NCBI GenBank assembly: GCA_023255835.1 | Contig: JAGDVW010000058.1 | Coordinates: forward strand, 1 to 7,394 | Length of the DNA: 7,394 nt | Direction of reading: 5' to 3' | Source: Candidatus Acetothermia bacterium | GTDB taxonomy: Bacteria > Bipolaricaulota > Bipolaricaulia > Bipolaricaulales > Bipolaricaulaceae | Shown: positions 1 through 4,937 of the stretch, in pieces | Position numbering within the stretch: the stretch's first letter is position 1 | Layout: every line of letters begins with the position of its first letter | Position numbers and translations under genes: made by a program | Notes under the pieces: model-generated | The model's input: only the letters and a program-made list of their open reading frames with translations | Told to the model about the DNA's origin: nothing | Databases searched by the model: none

Positions 1-465
1 TCCTCTGATAACCCAGGCGGGTTGCCCAGAGATCTCCCCGGATTCCACGGAAAGAGGACCCAGTTCCTCAAGTTCAAGCTGCGGGAAAAAAGAGAGCCAG
101 AGTCCCGAACTCTTCAGGGCCTCGTCATGGACCTCTTCCCACTCCTCGGTGGTATAAAGGATCCAAATCCGGCCCTCTTGATAGTCAGTGATTTCCAAGA
201 CCGGCCGGGGGAGAAACATCATTTCTTCCTCGGCATACTCCACTCTGGCGAAGGGAAAAGAGAAAAACATTTTCCAAGTCTGTCGCACCTCTTCGGGAAG
301 ATCGGCGAAAGTGATGGCAAAGGTCATGACAGCTTCGAAGGACTTGAGGTTTTGGTAGGCAGCGCGGCTTGCGGCCAAAAGGCTTTGGGGATCAGGAAGT
401 CCCTGGGCGGCCAGGCCCAAGAAACACAAAACCGCCCCCAAGGAAAAAGGAAGGAAAAGCCTCAT
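1..465 (-). CDS. Exported LolA-like (outer-membrane lipoprotein-sorting-like) protein, 3' end beyond window
   Basis: An open frame of 155 codons runs from an ATG at 465 to the left edge without a stop, so the C-terminus is missing. The start is well set: AAGGAAAGGAGGGGG lies just upstream, with GGAGG 5 nt from the ATG. The N-terminus (MRLFLPFSLGAVLCFLGLAA) looks like a Sec signal peptide, with one Arg followed by a hydrophobic core and possible cleavage near Ala-Ala-Gln. The only early Cys is not in a good lipobox, so a soluble exported protein is more likely than a lipoprotein. The mature part begins SLLAASRAAYQNLKSFEAVM, the helix-then-strand opening typical of LolA/RseB-like half-barrel proteins, and continues with alternating aromatic strands (RIWILYTT) and GQPAWVIRG near the edge. 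It starts 24 nt after dnaJ, so co-transcription is likely. Secretion is well supported; the LolA-like family call is a fold-level guess from pattern, and the function is unknown. Confidence 0.72.
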   Translation of the reverse strand, partial: MRLFLPFSLGAVLCFLGLAAQGLPDPQSLLAASRAAYQNLKSFEAVMTFAITFADLPEEVRQTWKMFFSFPFARVEYAEEEMMFLPRPVLEITDYQEGRIWILYTTEEWEEVHDEALKSSGLWLSFFPQLELEELGPLSVESGEISGQPAWVIRG

Positions 466-482
466 GACCCCCTCCTTTCCTT
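466..482 (-). promoter_or_regulatory. Ribosome binding site of the LolA-like gene
   Basis: AAGGAAAGGAGGGGGTC precedes the ATG at 465, with GGAGG at 471-475 and a 5-nt spacer. It fixes the start of a gene that otherwise has no end in this window. It lies in the 24-nt gap after the dnaJ stop, where I see no terminator or promoter. Confidence 0.75.
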
Positions 483-489
483 TTGGCGA

Positions 490-1605
490 TTATATGTGAG
501 GGCGGCGGGGCGGATCGGGCAGGGGAAGTTTTTCCGTGAACGCTTGCAGGAGGCGGCGTTCCTCTCGGCCAAGCCGCTTGGGAATCACCACCTTCAGGCG
601 AACTTTTAGGTCGCCTGGGCCATGGGGTCCGGGAAGGCCGCGGCCGCGCAGAACCAAAACCTCGTCGGGCTCTGTCCCCGGGGCGATCTCCACCTCCTCC
701 TCGCCCGTGAGGGTGGGGATCTTTATCCGGCCTCCCAAGACCAGGGTGCCGTAATGCACGGGGACTTCCACCCAGAGGTCCTGGCCCTGGCGGGCGAAGA
801 TGGGATGGGGTTGAATCTCCACGATGACGTGGAGGTCACCAGGGGGGCCGCCGGCCACGCCGGCGTTCCCTTGCCCGCGGAGGATGAGGCGTGCGCCGTC
901 CTCTACGCCGGCCGGGATCTCCAGGGTTATTTCCGAGCGTTCCCGGACGCGACCCGTGCCCCGGCAGGCCGCGCACGGCGCTTCCGGGATCTCCCCCACC
1001 CCCTCGCACTCCGGACAGGTGCGGACGTTCACGAATGTCCCGAACATGGAGAACTGGCGATACTCGATGCGGCCGGTCCCACGGCAAGTGGGACAAGCCC
1101 GAAGCCCGGTCCCGGGGGTCAGGCCTGAACCCCCGCAGCGGGAGCAAACCTCGTAGCGGGGGACGGTGGCGCGAACGGTAGTTCCGAAGGCCGCGTCCTC
1201 CAGGGTGATGCGCACCCGGTATTCCAGGTCCTCGCCCCGGCGGGCCCGGCTCACCGTGCGGGTCCTCCGGCCCTCGCCGAAAAAGAGGTTGAAGATCTCC
1301 TCGAAGGCGGAGGGGCCGAAGAACTCCTCGAAGGCCTCGCGGGTGCGGCGGAACCCTTCGGGACCGAAATCCACGCTCTGCTCCGGGCCCACATGGCCAA
1401 AGCGGTCGTATTGGGCCCGCTTCACCGGATCGGAAAGGACCTCGTAGGCCTCGGCGATCTTGCGGAACTTTCTCTCCGCCTCCTTTTTGTCGCCCTTGTA
1501 AACGTCGGGGTGATATTGTTTGGCCAACCGGCGGAAGGCCCGTTTTATCTCTTCTTGGGTGGCATTGCGTGGCACTCCCAAGATCTCGTAGTAGTCCTCA
1601 GGCAC
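490..1605 (-). CDS. dnaJ: Chaperone protein DnaJ (Hsp40, type I)
   Basis: Cytosolic co-chaperone that delivers unfolded clients to DnaK and stimulates its ATPase. The 371-residue protein has the full type I layout. The J domain is at 4-70, with HPD at 32-34 and the helix IV end AQYDRFG. A G/F-like linker spans about 72-118. Four zinc repeats follow: CSRCGGSG 154-161, CPTCRGTG 171-178, CPECEGVG 197-204 and CAACRGTG 211-218. The C-terminal client-binding domains include [10 protein letters not shown] at 231-240 and a [16 protein letters not shown] stretch at 286-301. Length matches the family (about 370-380). The linker is unusual: Phe-rich but with only about six glycines. The start codon is GTG. 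It lies 6 nt after the dnaK stop, and its Shine-Dalgarno sequence overlaps that stop, so translation is probably coupled to dnaK. Stop is TAA. Confidence 0.97.
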   Translation of the reverse strand: MPEDYYEILGVPRNATQEEIKRAFRRLAKQYHPDVYKGDKKEAERKFRKIAEAYEVLSDPVKRAQYDRFGHVGPEQSVDFGPEGFRRTREAFEEFFGPSAFEEIFNLFFGEGRRTRTVSRARRGEDLEYRVRITLEDAAFGTTVRATVPRYEVCSRCGGSGLTPGTGLRACPTCRGTGRIEYRQFSMFGTFVNVRTCPECEGVGEIPEAPCAACRGTGRVRERSEITLEIPAGVEDGARLILRGQGNAGVAGGPPGDLHVIVEIQPHPIFARQGQDLWVEVPVHYGTLVLGGRIKIPTLTGEEEVEIAPGTEPDEVLVLRGRGLPGPHGPGDLKVRLKVVIPKRLGREERRLLQAFTEKLPLPDPPRRPHI

Positions 1606-1608
1606 GGC

Positions 1609-1616
1609 GGATCACC
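1609..1616 (-). promoter_or_regulatory. dnaJ ribosome binding site overlapping the dnaK stop codon
   Basis: GGTGATCC pairs with the usual 16S rRNA 3' tail through its GGATCACC part rather than through the commoner CCUCC core. It contains the TGA stop of dnaK (1612-1614) and lies 3 nt before the GTG at 1605. It supports the GTG start and suggests translational coupling. Confidence 0.6.
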
Positions 1617-3387
1617 CGGAGATCCCCTCTCCGGCGCGGCGATAGAGCTCGGCCGCCACCTCGCCCGCGACCTTCTTCAATTCCTCCATGGCCGCGCGGA
1701 TGGCGCCCGCGTTCTCCCCAGCCATCTTCTCCCGAAGGTTCCGGATGGCCTCCTCGATCCTCCGCCGCTTTTCGGGCTCGATTTTGTCCCCGAGCTCCCC
1801 AAGGGACTTCTCCACGGCGTAGATGAGGCTGTCCGCCTGGTTTCGGGTCTCCGCAAGCTCCAACCGCCGGCGGTCTTCCTCGGCATATTGCTCGGCTTCC
1901 CTGCGCATCCTCTCGATCTCCTCCGGGGAAAGGCGGGAGGTGTCCTTGATGGTGATGGAGGCGGATTTGCCGGTGGCGCGGTCCCGGGCGGTCACGTGGA
2001 GGATGCCATCGGCGTCGATCTTGAAGGTCACGTCGATCTGGGGCACCCCCCGGGGAGCGGGGGGGATCCCGGAGAGCACGAACCGGCCCAGGGATTTGTT
2101 GTCCGCGGCCATCTTCCGCTCGCCCTGGACGATGTGGATCTCCACGGAGGTTTGGAAGTCCTCGGCGGTGGTGAAGGTCTTGGTGCGCTCCACGGGGATG
2201 GTGGTGTTCCGCTCGATGATGGGGGTGGCGATCCCGCCCAGGGTCTCGATGGACAGGGTGAGGGGCGTCACGTCCAAGAGGACGACCTCCTTCATTTCGC
2301 CAGCGAGGATGGCCGCTTGAATGGCCGCGCCCACGGCCACCACCTCGTCGGGGTTGATGTCCTTGTTGATCTTGGCCCGCCCGAATTTTTCCGCCACGAG
2401 CTCCTGCACGCGGGGGATGCGGGTGGAGCCGCCCACCAAAACCACCTGGTCGATGTCCTGGGGCTTGAGCTTCGCCGCGGCCAGGGCTTGGTCCACGATC
2501 TGCATCGTGCGCATAAGGAGGTCATCAATCATGGCGATGAACTGGGCCCGGGTGAGGGTGCGCTCAAGGTGCTTGGGACCGCGGGCATCCACGGCGATAT
2601 AGGGGAGGGAGATCCTCGTCTCCAAGCGGCTGGAGAGCTCTTTTTTGGCCTGCTCGGCGGCGTCCCGCAACCTCTGCATGGCCTGGGGATCGCCGCGGAG
2701 ATCGATCCCCGTCTCCTTTTTGAACTCCTCGATGAGCCAGTCCATGATCCGCCGGTCGAAGTCGTCGCCGCCGAGCTGGGTGTCCCCGTCGGTGGCGATC
2801 ACCTGGAAAACGCCCTCCCCGATATCGAGGATGGAGACGTCGAAGGTCCCGCCGCCGAGGTCATAGACGAGGATCTTTTGCTCGCCCTCTTTATCGAGGC
2901 CATAGGCGAGGGCCGCGGCAGTGGGCTCGTTCAGGATGCGCAGGACCTCAAACCCGGCGATGACCCCGGCGTCCTTGGTGGCCTGGCGCTGGAGGTTGTT
3001 GAAGTAGGCGGGGCAGGTGATGACCGCCTTTTGGATCTTCGTCCCCAAGAGTTCTTCAGCGTCGCGTTTGAGCTTTTGGAGGATGAAGGCGGAGATCTGC
3101 TCGGGGGTGAATTCCTTCACTTGTCCTCCCATCTCCACCCGGAAGCGCCAGTCCGTGCCCATCCGGCGCTTCACGGAAAGGACGGTGCGGGTGGGGTTGA
3201 GGATGGCCTGGCGCTTGGCCAGCTGCCCCACGAGGATTTCCCCGTTTTCGCTGAAGGCCACAGCCGAGGGGGTGATCCGCTCGCCCTCGGCGTTGAGGAG
3301 GACCTCGGGGCGGCCGCCCCGCACGATGGCGATGCAGGAGTTCGTGGTCCCAAGGTCGATGCCTACGACCTTCTCCTTCTCGCTCAT
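1612..3387 (-). CDS. dnaK: Chaperone protein DnaK (Hsp70)
   Basis: ATP-dependent cytosolic Hsp70 that binds exposed hydrophobic segments and cycles with DnaJ and GrpE. The 591-residue protein has an actin-like ATPase domain at 1-368, with phosphate-1 motif IDLGTTNS at 10-17, phosphate-2 DLGGGTFD at 176-183 and adenosine motif [11 protein letters not shown] at 316-326. The interdomain linker VLLDVTPL is at 369-376, the beta-sandwich substrate domain at about 377-490, and the helical lid from there to the end. It is shorter than E. coli DnaK (638). After KRRMG (residues 73-77) it goes almost directly to TPEQIS, so it lacks the N-terminal insert of typical Gram-negative DnaKs, and the tail ends soon after the lid with no acidic EEVD-like extension. 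The ATG is preceded by AAAGGAGGTGAGG, with GGAGG 9 nt upstream. The start overlaps the grpE stop in ATGA. Confidence 0.98.
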   Translation of the reverse strand: MSEKEKVVGIDLGTTNSCIAIVRGGRPEVLLNAEGERITPSAVAFSENGEILVGQLAKRQAILNPTRTVLSVKRRMGTDWRFRVEMGGQVKEFTPEQISAFILQKLKRDAEELLGTKIQKAVITCPAYFNNLQRQATKDAGVIAGFEVLRILNEPTAAALAYGLDKEGEQKILVYDLGGGTFDVSILDIGEGVFQVIATDGDTQLGGDDFDRRIMDWLIEEFKKETGIDLRGDPQAMQRLRDAAEQAKKELSSRLETRISLPYIAVDARGPKHLERTLTRAQFIAMIDDLLMRTMQIVDQALAAAKLKPQDIDQVVLVGGSTRIPRVQELVAEKFGRAKINKDINPDEVVAVGAAIQAAILAGEMKEVVLLDVTPLTLSIETLGGIATPIIERNTTIPVERTKTFTTAEDFQTSVEIHIVQGERKMAADNKSLGRFVLSGIPPAPRGVPQIDVTFKIDADGILHVTARDRATGKSASITIKDTSRLSPEEIERMRREAEQYAEEDRRRLELAETRNQADSLIYAVEKSLGELGDKIEPEKRRRIEEAIRNLREKMAGENAGAIRAAMEELKKVAGEVAAELYRRAGEGISG

Positions 3388-3839
3388 CGTTCCTCACCTC
3401 CTTTCGGGCCGAGGCTCACCTTGACCTTGGCCGGCCGGAGGACCCGCCCTTTGCGGGTCCAGCCCCGCTCCAGCTCCGCCAAGATCCGGTTCCTCGGTTG
3501 GTCGGATTCCTCGGCCACCACCGCCTCGTGATAAAGGGGGTCGAAATCCATCCCCACAGTGGGGATGGGCTGGCAATCCAAACGAGCCAAAACCTCTTGG
3601 AATAACCCTTGTAAAGCCCGCAACCCCTCGCGAAGTTCATTCAAATCCTGATCAGTGTTCACAGCCCGCTCCAAAGCCTCGTAAACGGGGAGGAAGAGGA
3701 GCAAAGCCTCGTCCATTGCCCGCTCTCGCCAAAATTCCCGCTCTTTGGCCACCTCTTTTTTGTAGTTATCGAATTCCGCAGCCAAACGCAAAAGCTCTTC
3801 TTTGAGGCGTTTTTCCTCGGTCAAAATCTCCTCGCTCAC
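3384..3839 (-). CDS. grpE: Nucleotide exchange factor GrpE
   Basis: Releases ADP from DnaK and so sets the rate of client release; it works as a dimer and often as a thermosensor. The 151-residue protein has the GrpE arrangement: an N-terminal charged coiled-coil helix (about 5-40, with [11 protein letters not shown]), a helical bundle (about 40-88), then the C-terminal beta domain with the signature [12 protein letters not shown] at 97-108 and [17 protein letters not shown] at 126-142. It is much shorter than E. coli GrpE (197) because the acidic disordered leader and part of the long helix are missing. The start is GTG, overlapping the hrcA stop as GTGA, with AAGGAGGTGA placing GGAGG 6 nt upstream. 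The stop overlaps the dnaK ATG. The 5' half (3601-3840) is about 51% G+C, lower than dnaK. Confidence 0.96.
   Translation of the reverse strand: MSEEILTEEKRLKEELLRLAAEFDNYKKEVAKEREFWRERAMDEALLLFLPVYEALERAVNTDQDLNELREGLRALQGLFQEVLARLDCQPIPTVGMDFDPLYHEAVVAEESDQPRNRILAELERGWTRKGRVLRPAKVKVSLGPKGGEER
3388..3404 (-). promoter_or_regulatory. dnaK ribosome binding site inside the grpE 3' end
   Basis: AAAGGAGGTGAGGAACG precedes the dnaK ATG. GGAGG is at 3397-3401, 9 nt from the start, with an extended match (AAGGAGGTGA) to the anti-Shine-Dalgarno tail. It encodes the last residues of GrpE, so strong dnaK initiation is built into the grpE reading frame. Confidence 0.8.
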
Positions 3840-4849
3840 GGCTCACCTCCTTGCCGAAGGAGGGATTGGAGGCGGCTTGCTAAATAGCGCACGGCGGTGA
3901 AAGCCCGCGCATAATCCATCCAAAGCGGGCCGGCCACGCCCAAAATGCCCCGGCCAGGGAGGTAAGGGGCGGTGATCAAGGAAAGGTCCCGCAGCTCGGG
4001 GACCTGCTCCGGGCCGACGTGGGCGGTGAGGCCAGCCTGCCCAGCCCGCAGATCCTCGAGGAGGTCGACGAAAGCCACTTCGTCCGCCAAAAGCTGAAGG
4101 AGGGCCTGAACTTTCCCCAGGGCCCACTCCGGGGAGTGCGTCGCGAGCTCGGAAAGGAGCTGGGGCCAGCCCTCGACGAAGATCCGGGAGACCGGGGGAG
4201 TGGCCCGGATCTCCTGGAGGAGTTGGTGGGCAAGATGAGCCGCTTTGCCCTCCCAAAGGCCAGGGGGTTGGTCCCAGGTGGAGCGGGGGGCCCGCAGGCG
4301 CCTGCTGAGCCACTGTTCCGCCTCCCGGAGCTCCTCCGGGCCCAGATCGAGGGGGGCTGAAAGGAGGCGGGCCTCCATGACCCCGAGCTCCGAGACCGTG
4401 GCAGCAAGGAGCAGCCCGGGCCGGATCTCCCGCAACACCACCCCCAGGGATCCCACCTCCTCCTGGCTGGGCGGGACCACGAAGCCCAAGGCCCCGGTCA
4501 TCCCGGAAAGGAGGAGGGCCGTGCGGCGGAGGAGTTCGGGCAAAGGGGGCAGGGCGGAAGCGGGCTGGGGCTCCATGGGGAGGCCGGCCTCTTTGGGCTC
4601 GGTCTCGGCCACGGCCAAAAGCCACTGGGCGAAGAACCGGAAGCCCTGGACGGTGGGAACCCGGCCCGCAGAAACATGGGGTTTGTAGAGATAGCCTTCT
4701 TCCTCCAGGGCGTGGAGTTCGTTGCGGATGGTGGCGGAGCTCAGGCGGTGACCATAGACCTGCACGATCTCTTGGGAGGAAACGGGTTTTTTCGTGCGGA
4801 TATAGCGGTCCACCACCTCCACGAGGATCTGGGCCCTCCGCCCTCTCAT
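3836..4849 (-). CDS. hrcA: Heat-inducible transcription repressor HrcA
   Basis: Repressor that binds CIRCE operators and loses activity when heat stress titrates chaperones. From the ATG at 4849 it has 337 residues, normal for HrcA. The N-terminal winged helix contains KPVSSQEIV, SSATIRNELHALEEEGYLYK (37-56) and the family hallmark VSAGRVPT at 59-66. The middle GAF-like/dimerisation part is divergent and Leu/Pro-rich. The C-terminus has LSLITAPYLPGRGILGVAGP followed by MDYARAFTAVRYLASRLQSLL. In most HrcA proteins the last block reads GPTRM; here it is GPLWM (307-311). An upstream in-frame TTG at 4855 would add two residues, but it lies only 3 nt after GGAGG, whereas the ATG is 9 nt away, so I choose the ATG. 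The stop TGA overlaps the grpE GTG. A CIRCE lies at its own start, so it is autoregulated. Confidence 0.96.
   Translation of the reverse strand: MRGRRAQILVEVVDRYIRTKKPVSSQEIVQVYGHRLSSATIRNELHALEEEGYLYKPHVSAGRVPTVQGFRFFAQWLLAVAETEPKEAGLPMEPQPASALPPLPELLRRTALLLSGMTGALGFVVPPSQEEVGSLGVVLREIRPGLLLAATVSELGVMEARLLSAPLDLGPEELREAEQWLSRRLRAPRSTWDQPPGLWEGKAAHLAHQLLQEIRATPPVSRIFVEGWPQLLSELATHSPEWALGKVQALLQLLADEVAFVDLLEDLRAGQAGLTAHVGPEQVPELRDLSLITAPYLPGRGILGVAGPLWMDYARAFTAVRYLASRLQSLLRQGGEP
3840..3852 (-). promoter_or_regulatory. grpE ribosome binding site inside the hrcA 3' end
   Basis: AAGGAGGTGAGCC precedes the grpE GTG, with GGAGG at 3846-3850 and a 6-nt spacer. It makes the GTG at 3839 the clear start although it is not ATG. 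Confidence 0.8.
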
Positions 4850-4875
4850 TAGCAATCACCTCCTCAAAGTGCTAA
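4849..4875 (-). promoter_or_regulatory. CIRCE operator (HrcA binding site)
   Basis: The left arm TTAGCACTT (4867-4875) and right arm GATTGCTAA (4849-4857) are separated by exactly nine bases, TGAGGAGGT (4858-4866). The known consensus is TTAGCACTC-N9-GAGTGCTAA, so each arm matches at 8 of 9 positions with the correct spacing. The site sits immediately upstream of hrcA, where CIRCE is expected. Its spacer contains the hrcA Shine-Dalgarno sequence, and the final A of the right arm is the first base of the ATG. Position relative to the promoter places it across the predicted transcription start, so bound HrcA would block initiation. Confidence 0.93.
4859..4864 (-). promoter_or_regulatory. hrcA ribosome binding site within the CIRCE spacer
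   Basis: AGGAGG, part of GAGGAGGTGAT, lies 9 nt before the ATG at 4849 but only 3 nt before the alternative TTG at 4855. This spacing decides the start of hrcA. Confidence 0.8.
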
Positions 4876-4878
4876 GCA

Positions 4879-4906
4879 ATGATAGGGGGAAAGGGAGAAA
4901 AGTCAA
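4879..4906 (-). promoter_or_regulatory. Sigma-70-type promoter of the hrcA-grpE-dnaK-dnaJ operon
   Basis: TTGACT (4901-4906, 5 of 6 to the -35 consensus) and TATCAT (4879-4884, 5 of 6 to the -10 consensus) are separated by 16 nt. Transcription would start near 4872, inside the left arm of the CIRCE, giving a leader of only about 23 nt. The vegetative promoter plus CIRCE fits HrcA-type heat-shock control rather than an alternative sigma factor. The spacer between the boxes is entirely pyrimidine. Confidence 0.75.
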
Positions 4907-4920
4907 GCCCGCTCAGGCTT
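4891..4920 (-). terminator. Possible intrinsic terminator after secA
   Basis: AAGCCT and GGGCTT (4905-4920) form a 6-bp stem, with one T-G wobble, around a GAGC loop. An imperfect T-rich run (GACTTTTCTCCCTT) follows. It starts 17 nt after the secA stop, the right place for a terminator, but the stem is short and the T run is broken by C. The last two stem bases are also the first two bases of the hrcA -35 box. Confidence 0.42.
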
Positions 4921-4937
4921 GGTGCGCGGCTAGCTCC

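Noticed and set aside
154..218. Possible mobile element, CRISPR or novel defence system anywhere in the window
   Set aside because: I found no direct-repeat arrays, terminal inverted repeats, transposase-like frames or toxin/nuclease motifs; nearly every base is explained by conserved housekeeping genes.
22..609. Plus-strand open frame of 195 codons
   Set aside because: It is antisense to the LolA-like gene and the end of dnaJ. Both have good starts, ribosome binding sites and, for dnaJ, clear homology on the minus strand.
1393..3531. Plus-strand open frame of 712 codons antisense to dnaK and parts of dnaJ and grpE
   Set aside because: The minus strand encodes complete, highly conserved DnaK here. 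Long frames antisense to dnaK are a known artefact of its codon pattern and have entered databases as an 'NAD-specific glutamate dehydrogenase' family. The Gly/Asp/His/Leu-rich translation resembles that artefact, and I see no plausible start signal.
4850..4855. TTG at 4855 as the hrcA start
   Set aside because: It is only 3 nt after GGAGG and adds two residues, while the ATG at 4849 has a 9-nt spacer and fits the family N-terminus.
3843..4859. Minus-strand frame of 338 codons overlapping hrcA
   Set aside because: It is a Pro/Gly/Arg-rich frame-shifted reading of hrcA. The HrcA frame has all family motifs, and the GTG start of the alternative frame lies inside the Shine-Dalgarno sequence.
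4850..4937. Small RNA, riboswitch or thermosensor leader between secA and hrcA
   Set aside because: Only 88 nt are available, and these are accounted for by a terminator-like hairpin, the promoter and CIRCE. With a leader of about 23 nt there is no room for a structured RNA switch.
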